A DNA stretch of 64,000 nt, from the NCBI GenBank assembly GCA_020226215.1, contig CM035230.1:17031883-17095882 (forward strand). Reading direction: 5' to 3'. Under the pieces are notes generated by a model. It was given only the letters and a program-made list of their open reading frames with translations. It had not been told where the DNA came from and searched no databases. A program made the position numbers and the translations under genes. This document shows, one piece after another, positions 33,218 through 43,557 of this stretch; the stretch's first letter is position 1; each line of letters opens with the position of its first letter. The stretch comes from Sindora glabra (Eukaryota > Streptophyta > Magnoliopsida > Fabales > Fabaceae).

Positions 33218-33386
33218 GGCGCGTGCAATACACGTGCCAGACACTTAGTCATGCGCGCGTGCATTGCACACGTCGGATAGCCAGTCACGCACGCGTGTAG
33301 TGAACACACCAGACAGCTAGTAACGTGCGCGTACAGTGCACGTGCCAGACTACCAATTACGGGCATGTGCAATGCACGCGCCAAAC
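33218..33386. repeat. CpG-rich minisatellite in the copia-B leader
   Basis: About five imperfect 36-38-bp units contain GCGCGTGCATTGCAC-like and CACGTGCCAGAC-like segments (landmarks at 33233, 33271, ~33307, 33341, 33377). It is a small G+C-rich island rich in CpG and CACGTG in otherwise A+T-rich DNA. A minus-strand open frame across it (33384-33157) is a by-product of the repeat. Confidence 0.8.
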
Positions 33387-33982
33387 AGCTTTTTTGGCTT
33401 CTTTTTCACCCGAAGCTATTTTCGGATCTGAAAATAAGTTTTTCGAGTCTGGGAAAAACTTCAATTTATCCCCACCTAATTTTTTAGGTTTTTAATGCTA
33501 AAACTAAATGGGTTTTTATCCTAATTCAATTTATAATATTATGCATCAATAAATTCCCAAAATTATCATATATCATGTGTTCAATTTCGACTATTAACAG
33601 TTTCATTTTTCAGCCTTTTCAATATTAACTTTAGTTTAAAACCTATTTTCACATATTAATTTGAGGGTTTTTATTCATCAACATGTTCCTAATATTTCTA
33701 TAATAATAGTTTTCCAAAATTCAAACAAAACTTTCAACAATTTTCCAGAATGTTTAACAAATCCTTATATCTCCGAAACATATCCAAAAATTGTTAAAAT
33801 TTAATCTCAATTCAAATTAACAACATACTAATTAAAATAAATAAGAAACAATAAATCTAAAATAATATCGCCATAATTTTATTTTGATTTATTATGGTCG
33901 AAGTATACAAGGAATTCATACTAAATAAAATAAAATATTAAAATATAATTTGTACAATTCGACTCATCAATATAGATTCTTA
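33387..33982. other. Copia-B leader near the 5' LTR
   Basis: Noncoding leader between the minisatellite and the primer site; no further structure supported. Confidence 0.5.
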
Positions 33983-33994
33983 GCTCTGATACCA
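33983..33994 (-). other. Copia-B primer binding site
   Basis: Minus-strand TGGTATCAGAGC is complementary to the 3' end of plant initiator methionine tRNA. It starts two bases after the LTR end (33997). Confidence 0.95.
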
Positions 33995-33996
33995 AT

Positions 33997-34446
33997 TGTA
34001 AGAATTTTATAATCAATAAAATATTTTAATAATCATACAACCATAGATCCATAGATAAGAGTATAAGAATTGTACAAATAAAATAAAGAACTTTCGAATT
34101 ATCTGACCCTCCTGCTGCATCCATGATGTCGGATAGAGAAATTGGCTAGATCATTGCCTACACGTCCTCAAGTGAGTCTCAGAGAGAATTGTGAATAACA
34201 AATTTCAATGTGATTGGAGATTACAGTTCACCTTATAAGGAGGTGGGTAAGGATCCTAACCCTAATTAAAACCCAACTAGGATTAATTGGTCTATCACAA
34301 TTAATCTAGAATTAGAGTATATGCACACATTTTAAAGTTATAATATAACATAAAGTTTAGGCATTATTATTATATTAATGACATTGAATTTATTATTTAA
34401 TTTAAATATATATTAAAATGTGTTAGTCCACAAAATTTATTTTACA
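33997..34446 (-). repeat. Copia-B 5' LTR
   Basis: The ~450-bp LTR carries promoter elements (CCTTATAAGG as a TATA box, minus strand). Its ATG at 34124 opens ATGGATGCAGCAGGAGGG, and this exon-like segment ends at 34103 with the dinucleotide AT where the 3' LTR copy has a GT donor. The right edge (34446) is followed by TACATAAGTA. Confidence 0.9.
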
Positions 34447-36405
34447 TACATAAGTACACCACAAAGATCTATCTTTGTGGAAAGCAAAGCTTGATTATAT
34501 ATATTATCACTTTCATTATTGAAAATTAAAAAAAAAAGGTAGAAATTCAGTGTACGAAAATTTGAATGTCTTTGGTTCTTAAATAAAAAGTCACTCTAAT
34601 TTTTCATGATAATTATTGTTTTAATATCTTGTCCCGATGTCTAATCGAATGAACAAAAACATGCATGTGATGAGAAGTATAGCAAAAAAGGTTAAAAAAA
34701 AATCATTTTAGCATTAAAACATAAGAAAGCCTCGAGCATTATAAATAATTAAGTTATTTTAAATTTATATAATTCTTACATCCAAATTTCTATGGGTGCC
34801 ATTGAACTTATTTGTACTAAATTTTTATTAAGTCTCTTCGACGAAAATTTCAATAATGAAGAAGGTTGTGCATTCTTGCAAGAAAAACCCTAAAATGAAG
34901 TAAGTATTTGATAGCAATTCTTTCAAAAAAAAAAAAAAGAGTTATATGAAGTTTTCTATCAATAAAAAAATATCGCACAATAATTTTTTAATAAATTAAG
35001 CTATTTGAAAATTTTTTTAATTTAATTTGATAAACTATTATTGCAGAAAAATGCCGCTTGATAGAAAAGTTTGTTAATTATAAATTGATATATGGAGAGT
35101 AGTTAAGTACAATTTTTAATAAATTAGAATCCTTAAAAAAATGAATTCAAAAAATAAGTATCAAACAACTGATTTCCTACACTGACAATATTATATTTTA
35201 AATTGACTTATAAGGGAAAAAACGTGCAATATTCCTCTCAACTTTAGATTAATTGAAATTTGTAGAACTTGAAAATCAACCTATTAAATATCACAAAACT
35301 ATGAATCAACACTCTTTATCAATTTAAGTAACCATTTTTATCAAATTACATGATTTTTAATGAATTTTTTAAATAAAAATCAGAATATTATAATATAGTA
35401 ATTTATTTCATGATTTTTCTCATATAAGTTTGCAACTCATTTTTATTATTTAATTAAAATTTTATATATCTAATTTAATTCTTATTAATTATATAAAATA
35501 AAAATATTTTTAAAAAATGACAAGATAAACTAACATACTATAATATTATAGTTTATATTTAAAAATATCATAAAATATGTAATTTATTAAAATGATAAAT
35601 TGAGTTAATGATAGTTATTAGTTTTAAATTTTATATAATTTAAGAAAATAATTTTCACATTTTTAAAATTGAAGAAATAAAATTCAATCACCCAAAAATT
35701 GAAACCAATATTTTACATTTTTTTTATTTATTATGAACAAATGAACGATATGTGATTTTAAATTGTTTTGTTATAAACCAATCAATGAGATATAACGGGG
35801 CTCGTAATCATTCGTTCATGCATGAGCCAATGAGAAGTGCTAATTGCCTAGTAAATTTATAATTGGAAAAAAAAAAAAACTAATGGTATGCGTATGGTCA
35901 CATCAGAGGGATTTTAGAACACATAAAATTTTATGGAAAAAAATTATGTTATTACAACGAGTCTTTAAACTCCGTATACATGAAGAAATTTAAATGAAAT
36001 AAATTGAGTTTCATTATATTCGTGCTAATATAATTGACATTTTGAATAAAGGCAGTGTTTGGACGTGACTCCTTGCAAAAATTATTTGATATTTCACTGG
36101 GGCTTCGTGATTATGATTGAATTTGATGTAATTTCTAATTATGATTAATTAGTGATAACTTTCTTTTAGAAGTTTTCTTTTTACATGAGTTAGAGTAAAA
36201 AGGTGATTACGATTATTTTTTGGTGCTTAAAGACTATTGATGGTTGTAAAAAACAATTCTATGTATTGGTGAATACAAAAAAAAAAAAAACTGCTTTCAC
36301 ATTATCTCATTTCTCTACCTTTATTTCTCTAGAGTTTTATTTTACATTCAAAATTACGTCCTCGTTTTATTTTTTTTGGTGTCATGAATTTCTAAATGAA
36401 CTTAA
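34447..36405. other. Upstream flank of the glycine-rich gene, split from it by copia-A
   Basis: A+T-rich noncoding DNA. The last part before copia-A shows patchy similarity to about 50340-50462, the 5' part of a duplicated segment whose remainder matches DNA after copia-A. It probably held promoter or 5' UTR of the glycine-rich gene; no first exon could be placed. The short frame 36203-36439 has no motif. Confidence 0.4.
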
Positions 36406-36626
36406 TGTTAGAATTTTCCATAAAGTGAGCAGCTATTAATTGGTAATTTGTAATTTAATAAAAACTGACTGATTAAATTTAGCCCAATTGTGAAACATAC
36501 ATGAGGCCCATTTAAAATTGTGATCTTAAAGATATGGGCTTAGCACATCTACATAATTTAGTGTGGTTTGACGATTGTGTAGGCCCAGAGACTTAGTAAT
36601 CCTTTTATAGGGAGGATTGCTAGGAT

Positions 36627-36634
36627 TATAAATA
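36627..36634 (+). promoter_or_regulatory. LTR TATA box
   Basis: TATAAATA in the 5' LTR, about 140 bp before the LTR ATG. It is conserved in the 3' LTR (near 43320). It would drive the genomic RNA. Confidence 0.6.
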
Positions 36635-36765
36635 AAGATTAAGGTTAGGTCCTCTCTTCACTTCTCATACACACGGTTTCTACCCATTGAGAGCCGCCAC
36701 CGAAGAGAAGAGCGAAAAGGAAGATCTAGTTGAGTAGAATTCATTAGCTTCTGTTAAATTCGATC

Positions 36766-36784
36766 ATGGCTGCAAATCCATCAG
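36766..36784 (+). CDS. gag: Putative gag first exon located in the LTR
   Basis: ATGGCTGCAAATCCATCAG encodes MAANPS plus one base and is directly followed by GTATGT, a consensus donor. Removing 36785-38355 joins the last G to TG at 38356, giving a valine codon in the same frame as gag. The gag frame downstream has no suitable ATG at its start (the nearby ATG at 38371 is out of frame), which supports a spliced start. The exon lies ~100 bp from the LTR end. Not tested by transcript data. Confidence 0.6.
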
Positions 36785-36865
36785 GTATGTAAATTCTAAT
36801 TTCTTATTTATGGTGTTCTAATTATCATACATGATATCTTAAAATAAATTTAAAATTCTTACATG

Positions 36866-36877
36866 TGGTATCAGAGC
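36866..36877 (+). other. Copia-A primer binding site
   Basis: TGGTATCAGAGC, complementary to initiator methionine tRNA, two bases after the LTR end. Confidence 0.96.
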
Positions 36878-37246
36878 CTTACATGTATGATATTAGAATC
36901 CAAAAAAATTAATTACATTTTATATTATTTTGATTGAAGATTTATGATAAAATTTTACATCTATGATTCCCAAAATAAAATCATACGATCAATTTATAAT
37001 GTTTGTCTTATAATTCTTTAATGTATCATCATGAACTTTTCATTGGAAAAGATTTTAGATTAATATTCTATTTATATATATTAGGATTGTTGAATTAAGA
37101 AATCCTAATCTACCAATTTTATATGAAATTGTACGGAAAGCATATGTCTTTCTATTTTGTATACTGTTCGGAAGAATTCCTAAATCTCATTCAATGTCCC
37201 ATGTATGGACATCTATGGATCTGTTTTCTTGGATCTCGTATGGCGT

Positions 37247-37490
37247 GCCCTGGTTTCCTTTCTTTTTCAATATATATATATATATTTGTGGCAATACGTT
37301 GCGCTGAAACTCATTGGACACGGGATTCAAAATCTGGTGGTTTCCTTTTTCTTCGGTATATATATATATTGAATCAAGCTAATCACGAATTGGCTAACTG
37401 ACGTACATATCTTTTGGACTACGGGATCGCCTGTGGTTTCATTTTTTTTCTTTCTTTCTTTGGTATATATATATATATATATTAGGACTT
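37247..37490 (+). repeat. Three-copy repeat with TA microsatellites in the copia-A leader
   Basis: Three units of about 90-97 bp each have TGGTTTC, a T/C-rich run and a TATATATA array (near 37250, 37337 and 37434). Between them are similar GGAC..GGGAT(T/C) segments. The minor open frame 37123-37401 spans them and is not supported as a gene. Confidence 0.65.
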
Positions 37491-38340
37491 TTATATATCT
37501 CTTTCCTTAAATCACATTTTTTTTTATCTGGTTTCCATTTTTTTTATTTACACAGTGAAGGTGTAAATTGATTATATATTATATATTAAATATGTAATAA
37601 ATATTTGTATTAATTATATTTTAAACTAATTAAAAAAACATATATATATATATATATATATATTTCCTAGAATTATAAATTTTTCTGCAAAATAAAGTAA
37701 AATATTTGTAATTCATTAATGATATTCACTCTTCCTAATTTTATTTATTTTTAGAGTGAATATAATTAGATATTATAATTATATTAATTTTAAATTTTAT
37801 TCAAGATTTTATTATGCAACAATATTTATGGGTTTATTGAGATACATTGAGTTTTTAGCATCTCATCAAGAGTGACCCATTATATACATATAGTTGAGTA
37901 TACAGATTGAGATATTGGATAATTTACTTTTTCCAATTAAGAAAATTTTTCATTAGTAATTATAAATGCTTGGCTACTAAAGTGGCTCATTTATAGTGAT
38001 TAGTGAAATATTTTCTTATTTAGAAATCATGGGATAATATTAGAATTATCTTATATAATCACCTGCCCAAAGGGGGTTATTATGTAAGATAATTTTAGCA
38101 TTGTGGCATAAGGCATCACGGATGAAAATATTTCAATTTAGAAAGTTTTTCTGCTCAAAGGGGATGGATTTTTGAAAATTGGATATTTTTATATTAGACT
38201 TATGAGGAGGGTACTTACTAGCATGTTATATTCTCTGCCCAAAGGGGAGAATATGATGATGCACCTAGACTCTCCAGTTATTATAGCACATCAGGAATCG
38301 TTGCTATTCTTTTTAAATTATGCATTGGTTAATTGTTGCA
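37491..38340. other. Copia-A leader, remainder
   Basis: Noncoding. It includes a (TA)n run near 37640-37662 and several CTGCCCAAAGGGG-type motifs (38062, 38150, 38232). These recur as CTGCC(C)AAAGGGG; the repetition might be structural or packaging-related, which is only a guess. Confidence 0.4.
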
Positions 38341-38355
38341 ATTTGTCTTGAACAG

Positions 38356-39260
38356 TGACTTTTGCTGTAAATGGCAACCAAGCTACCATTGAGATCCTAC
38401 ATGGATCTAACTATAAGAGATGGAATGAAGACCTGAACTTTGCCTTAGTTATGAGCGATATAGACATAGCCTTACGGATTGATCCACCCGGTGCCATCAC
38501 TGCCTAAAGTACTGCTGAACAAAAGGAGTTGTTTGCCAAGTAGGATAGAGAAAATCGTATGTGTCTACATGCTATTAAGAGTTCTGTCTCTGAACATCTT
38601 CTGAGTGGGTTGGATGAGATTGGGAATGCTAAAAAACTCCATGATGCTATTAGTCAAATGTACCAAAAATCCAATAAGTCTAAGGCTGGGAATCTTATGA
38701 GTGAGCTGACAAGTATGAGCTATAATTTTAATGGAAATGTTAGAGACTTCATTATGAAAATGGTCCATATCAAAAATAAATTAGCTTCCCATGAAATCAC
38801 CTTACCTGAGAAATTCATTGTTCACCATGCCATCAATTCTCTTCCTTATGAATTCACCTAAATTAAAACTGCCTATAACACCATGAATGAGGTTTGGAGT
38901 ATCAATGATCTTATATCTAAATGTGTTTCTGAATAGGAAAAACTCAAAAGGGAGAAAAATGAGAGTGCCTTACTTACCATTAACCCCAAATCTACCTACC
39001 AAAAAAATTCCAACAAGCCTAGGAAGTTTGGATTAAAAGCACCTAATAAGTCTCAGGACAAGAAAGGTCAAGGTAGTAATCAGACAAGAGGGGTAAGTGG
39101 TCCTAAAGCTGTCATTAAGAAAGAAAATAAATATTTTTTCTGTAAAAAGAAAGGTCATAAGAAATTCAAGTGTCACAAATACAAATCTTGGTTAGAGAAA
39201 AAGGGTAAGCAAGAAGGTAAACCACTAGCTTTCGTTTGTTTTGAATCCTATTTTATTAGT
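38356..39260 (+). pseudogene. gag: Copia-A gag
   Basis: The frame opens with VTFAVNGNQATIEILHGSNY and KRWNEDLNFAL, the N-terminal signature of UBN2-type copia gag. It continues through LTSMSYNFNGNVRDFI, and ends in a basic region and a zinc knuckle reading FFCKKKGHKKFKC. The first knuckle cysteine is replaced by tyrosine (a TGT-to-TAT change would explain it). Stops at 38505, 38541, 38859 and 38934 interrupt it; each fits a C-to-T or G-to-A change of a Gln or Trp codon. Gag forms the particle and binds RNA. Confidence 0.88.
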
Positions 39261-39690
39261 GCACCATTAAACTCATGGTGGCTTGATAGTGGTGCAACTG
39301 TTCACGTTGCTGTTACTTTGCAGGGGTTCAAAAGCAAACGGAAGCCAACTGAGAAAGAGGCCAAGCTTAGAATTGAAAATAATGCTGAAGTAGAAGTTTG
39401 TTTTATAGGAATAATAGGTTTAAATTTGGAGTCTGGTTTTGAACTTACTTTGAAAAATATTTTTTATGTGCCCTCCTTTAGGAGAGATTTAATTTCAATT
39501 TCTATTTTGGATAAACATGTTTATCATTTTATTATCAAGAATAGAAAAGTTGATTTATTTTTAAATTCTAAAATTATTAGTGAATTTAAGCTTGATGATA
39601 GTTTATATAGATTGTGCTTGGCCCAAAATAATGAATACAGTACTATGAATGTTGAAAACATAGTGTCTAAGAGAACTTTAGTTAGTGAAA
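39261..39690 (+). pseudogene. Copia-A protease region
   Basis: SWWLDSGATVHV holds an intact DSGA aspartic protease motif (39285-39296), followed by a KNIFYVPSFRRDLISIS block typical of copia proteases. This part has no stop codon and is in frame with gag and integrase. It would mature the polyprotein. It is a domain of the single polyprotein, not a separate gene. Confidence 0.85.
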
Positions 39691-40560
39691 AATCTTTCTT
39701 ATTATGGCATAAAAGATTAGGCCACATCTTAAATGAGAGAATTAATAGATTAATAAAAGATGGTTCTTTACCTTCTCTTAAATTTGAAAACTTAGACACA
39801 TGTGTTGATTGTATAAGGGGTAAGTTAACTAAAACTAAAAACAAAGGTGCCACTCGAAGTTCTGACCTTTTAGAAATTGTGCATACTGATATTAATGGAC
39901 CACTTACTCCTACTTTATGTGGTAATAAATATTTTGTTACCTTTATTGATGATTTTTCTCGTTATGGTTATCTTTACCTAATTAAAGAGAAGTCTTATGC
40001 TTTTGAAAATTTTAAAATAGAGGTAGAGAAACCATTGGGAAAAGTCATCAAAATTGTTAGATCTGATCGAGGTGGTGAATATTATGGTAGACATGGCACA
40101 ACTGGACAGCATATGGGACCATTTGCCAAATACTTACAAGAGAATGGGATAATTGCCTAATATACTATGCCTGATAGTCCTGAGCAAAATGGTGTGGCCG
40201 AAAGACAAAATCGCACTCTTAAAGATATGATGAGAAGCATGATGAGTAGAACCAATCTTCCTGAATCTCTTTAGGGTGAAGCCATGAAATGTGCATTATA
40301 TATATTGAATAGAGTGCCTAGCAAATCTATAACAAAAACACCTTTTAAACTATGGGCCAAAAGGAAACCTAGCTTGAATCACTTTCGAGTTTGGGGATGT
40401 CTTGTAGAAGTTAGAATTTATAATCCTTTTGAAAAGAAAATCGAAACTCGATCTACTCGTTGTTACTTCATAGGGTACCCAGATCATTTCAAAGGATATA
40501 AATTCTATTGTCCTGAACGTGGAGTAAAAATTATGGAGTCACAGGTGGTGAAATTCTTAG
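39691..40560 (+). pseudogene. Copia-A integrase
   Basis: The zinc-binding part is intact: LLWHKRLGHILNERINRLIK...TCVDCIRGK (HHCC). The catalytic core keeps HTDINGPL, RSDRGGEYYGRHG and NGVAERQNRTL, that is all of D, D and E. Stops at 40158 (expected Gln) and 40272 (expected Trp) are the only breaks. The C-terminal segment includes RVWGCLVEVRIYNPFEKK and CYFIGYPDHFKGYKFY. Integrase joins cDNA to the chromosome. Confidence 0.9.
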
Positions 40561-41740
40561 AATGGGATACTGCAGATAGAAGCATCATAGAAGTTATCAA
40601 TGATGATGAACCTATAAGATATGTCACTTTCCCTTTGCCAAAGCCACAAAATCTTGCAGTACCAGTAGATATTGGAAGAGAAGAAAATGTGCAGCAGAAT
40701 ACAGATCCTCTCCCTCTTGCTCATCCTCCTAATCAAATTCTCGATCCTGTTAATGTAATTCAAGCTCAAGAGAATGATGTTGAGGTGCCTTTGAGAAAAT
40801 CTACTAGACAAAGAAGATCTGCAATCTCTAATGATTACTTAGTTTTCCTTGGAGAGAGTGACTATGATATTAGTCATGTTATTAATCTTGTGACTTACAA
40901 AGATGCAATAACTAGTACACAGTCTGATATGTGGGTGGATGCAATGAAAGATGAAATAAATTCTATGGCTCACAATGTTGTTTGGGAACTTGTTGAGCTT
41001 CCAAATGGATGCAAACCTATTGGATGTAAATGGGTGTACAAAACCAAGAAAGAGTCTAAAGGAAATGTTGAAAGGTTTAAAGCTAGATTGGTGGCAAAAG
41101 AATTCATTCAGAAAGAAGGAGTGGACTATAATGAGATCTTTTCACTAGTTTCATCTAAAGATTCCTTTAGAATCATCATAGCCTTAGTAGCACACTATGA
41201 CTTAGAGCTTCATCAAATGGATGTGAAGACAGCCTTCTTGAATAGGGATTTGAGAGAAGAAATTTATATGGTACAGCCAGAGGGTTTTCAAGAACCTGGA
41301 AAAGAACATTTAGTGTGTCGGCTTAAAAAGTCTATTTATGGACTTAAACAAGCTTCAAGGCAATGGTATTTTAAATTTGATAAGGTGATCACTTCCATGG
41401 GTTTTGAGGAAAATAAAGTTAATCAGTGCATATACCTTAAGATCAGTGGGAGTAAGTACATTTTTCTTGTCCTCTATGTAGATGATATTCTATTAGCCAG
41501 TAATGATAATGGATTGTTGCATGAGACTAAATAATCATTGTCCAAGATTTTTTATATGAAAGGTCTTGGGAATGCTTCATTTGTTCTTGGGATAGAGATT
41601 CATAGAGATTGATCTAGAGGTTTGTTGGGACTTTCACAAAGGTATTACATTGATCGTGTGCTCACTAGATTTAATACGCAGAATTGTAAGGGTGGGGATG
41701 CACTTGTTATAAAAGGTGATAAACTCAACCTTAGTCAATG
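40561..41740 (+). pseudogene. Copia-A reverse transcriptase
   Basis: After a linker rich in Pro/Asn (QNTDPLPLAHPP), the RT domain shows MWVDAMKDEINSM, CKWVYKTKKESKG, FKARLVAKEF, HQMDVKTAFLNRDL, KSIYGLKQASRQWY and the catalytic YVDDILLAS (YVDD at 41475-41486). Stops occur only after the catalytic block, at 41532 and 41610. The domain is nearly intact for most of its length (open 40284-41534). Confidence 0.92.
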
Positions 41741-42467
41741 TCCCAAGAATGATTTAGAAAGAGAATCTATGAAGAATATACCTTATTCTAGTGCAGTGAG
41801 GAGTCTTATGTATGCACAAGTCTGCACTAGGCCTGACATTGCATTTGCAGTGGGAGTTCTTGGTAGGTATCTTTCTAACCCTAGTATGGATCATTGGGTT
41901 GCTGTTGAGAAAGTATTAAGGTACTTACAAAAGATAAAAAATTACATGCTGGTTTATAGAAAAGTTGACAATCTTGAGATTGTTGGATACACAGATTCTA
42001 ACTTTGCTGGCTCTCAGGATGATATGAAATCCACTTCAGGATATATTTTTACATTAGCTGGAGGAGCTGTATCTTGGAAGAGTGTAAAACAAACACTCTT
42101 AGCTTCTTCTACTATGCAAGCTGAGTTTGTTGCGTGTTATGGAGCAGCTACGCAAGCCATTTGGCTAAAGAATATTATCTCTGGTCTTCGCATCATTGAT
42201 TCCATCTCTAATCCACTAAGAATTTATTGTGATAACAAATCTGCTATGTTGTTTTCCAAAAATAACAAAACTTCATATGGGTCTAAGCATTTGGAAATAA
42301 AGTAGTTTAAGGTCAGAGATTTTGTGAAAAATGGTGATATTACTGTAGAGCATATTGATACAAATAACATGATTGCTAATCCTCTAACTAAAGGATTAAG
42401 ACCTGTAGTTTTTAGCAAACATGTTGAGAGTATGGGTGTCTTAAGGTCTTTTGATGTATTTTATTAG
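41741..42467 (+). pseudogene. Copia-A RNase H and Pol C-terminus
   Basis: The frame holds RSLMYAQVCTRPDIAFAVG (connection), then RNase H blocks GYTDSNFAGSQDDMKST, SWKSVKQTLLASSTMQAEF and IYCDNKSAMLFSKN, with catalytic D, E and D present. A stop at 42303 precedes the final EHIDTNNMIANPLTKGL segment. The polyprotein stop is TAG at 42465-42467. Confidence 0.9.
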
Positions 42468-43087
42468 TGGGAGCATATTTCTTGTGTTTGATACTCTCAT
42501 GTTATAATTTGTTATGTTAGACACTCTTTTTATAAGATTTTATTTTCATTGATGATCATCATAAAGTAGATAATCTATGCTATTATATATTCTTACTTGA
42601 ACATATACTTATAAGTATTGAAATCTTGCTTCTTAAGACTGGTGTCTGTCTTAAGTATGACTTTAATGTCAAGAAAGTATGTCTTATGGAATGACACCAT
42701 TGAATGATCTCGAGAATATGAATGAGACATACATATAGTAAATAGATTTCTCATCAAGTTTAGAGAAATCATGGAGGACTGATAATGAAAATAGCACGTT
42801 TGATCACATTTGATGCTATTTTCTTACTACACTACCACACTAAAATCCATTATCGATAAAGTCACTAGCACTTATAACCATAGATTGATCTTATGTCAAT
42901 AAGGGGCATAAAGGCCGTTATATTTCAGTGTTAGTTGGCTATATTAGATAGGATTGTTATGATGTTATCTTAGAGGGCTAAATTATTTTTTTAATTATGG
43001 CCACATAAAAGTTTTTTTAATCAGTCTAGAGTCTTGTTTTCAAAATGTATTTTGTTAAAACTCTAATAAAACCCAATTAATATTGCT
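42468..43087. other. Copia-A 3' untranslated region
   Basis: Noncoding sequence between the polyprotein stop and the purine tract. No third open frame is present, unlike the SIRE-like copia-C. Confidence 0.6.
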
Positions 43088-43099
43088 CAAGTGGGAGAA
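43088..43099 (+). other. Copia-A polypurine tract
   Basis: CAAGTGGGAGAA immediately before the 3' LTR. It primes plus-strand synthesis. Confidence 0.9.
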
Positions 43100-43557
43100 T
43101 GTTAGAATTTTCTATAAAGTGAATTGCTATTAATTGGTAATTTGTGATTTAATAAAAACTGACTGATTAAATTTAGCCTAATTATAAGACATGCATGAGG
43201 CCCATTTAAAATTGTAATCTTAAAGATATGGGCTTAGCACATCTACATAGTTTAGTGTGGTTTGGCGTTTGTGTAGGCCCAAAGACTTAATAATCCTTTT
43301 ATGGGGAGGATTGCTAGGATTATAAATAAGGATTAAGGCTAGGTCTCCTCTTCACTTTTCATACACACGGTTTCTACCCATTGAGAGCCGCTACCGAAGA
43401 GAAGAGTGAAGAGGAAGATCTAGTTGAGTAGAATTCATTAGCTTCCGCTGAATTCGATCATGATTGCAAATCCATCAAGTATGTAAATTCTAATTTCATA
43501 TTTATGATGTTCTAATTATCATACATGAGATCCTAAAATAAATTTAAAATTCTTACA
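43100..43557 (+). repeat. Copia-A 3' LTR
   Basis: It has the same length (458 bp) and the same ends as the 5' LTR. The exon-like segment is kept as ATGATTGCAAATCCATCAA (43460-43478) before GTATGT, with two changes in the codons and one at the last exon base. The TATA box is also kept. Its donor is 505 bp upstream of the acceptor of the glycine-rich gene. Confidence 0.97.

Larger units (their letters stand above)
27519..34446 (-). mobile_element. Copia-B: full-length but decayed Ty1-copia retrotransposon
   Basis: The antisense element has LTRs at both ends, a purine tract next to the left LTR, a TGGTATCAGAGC primer site next to the right LTR, and gag-protease-integrase-RT-RNase H order between them. 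TACATAAGTA occurs at the left edge (27514-27523) and again right after the right LTR (34447-34456); the first five bases are probably the target duplication, with slight rearrangement at the left LTR edge. Coding is broken by frameshifts, a 38-bp duplication and many stops. Gag starts ~1.6 kb from the 5' LTR, leaving a long leader that holds a minisatellite. Confidence 0.92.
36406..36863 (+). repeat. Copia-A 5' LTR
   Basis: Starts TGTTAGAATTTT and ends TTCTTACA. A TATA box (TATAAATA, 36627-36634) lies upstream of a pyrimidine-rich probable start region (TCCTCTCTTCACTTCTC). The LTR includes an ATG at 36766 with a six-codon open frame running into a GTATGT splice donor. Confidence 0.97.
36785..38355 (+). 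other. Putative leader intron of copia-A
   Basis: The 1571-bp interval runs from GTATGT to TTTGTCTTGAACAG and contains the primer binding site and the leader. If spliced, the short RNA would encode Gag-Pol but lack the primer site, while unspliced RNA would be the replication template. Confidence 0.5.
36406..43557 (+). mobile_element. Copia-A: full-length Ty1-copia retrotransposon
   Basis: The 7152-bp element is bounded by two 458-bp LTRs and a perfect CTTAA target duplication (36401-36405 and 43558-43562). A primer site follows the 5' LTR and a purine tract precedes the 3' LTR. All coding (gag, protease, integrase, RT, RNase H) lies in one frame from 38356 to 42467, with nine internal stops and no frameshift found. 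My hand count of LTR differences is about 35 of 458, so it is old but well preserved. It lies ~440 bp upstream of the glycine-rich protein start codon, in the same orientation. Confidence 0.97.

Noticed and set aside
33157..33384. Minus-strand Cys/Ala-rich open frame
   Set aside because: It is produced by the 36-38-bp minisatellite in the copia-B leader, not by a gene.
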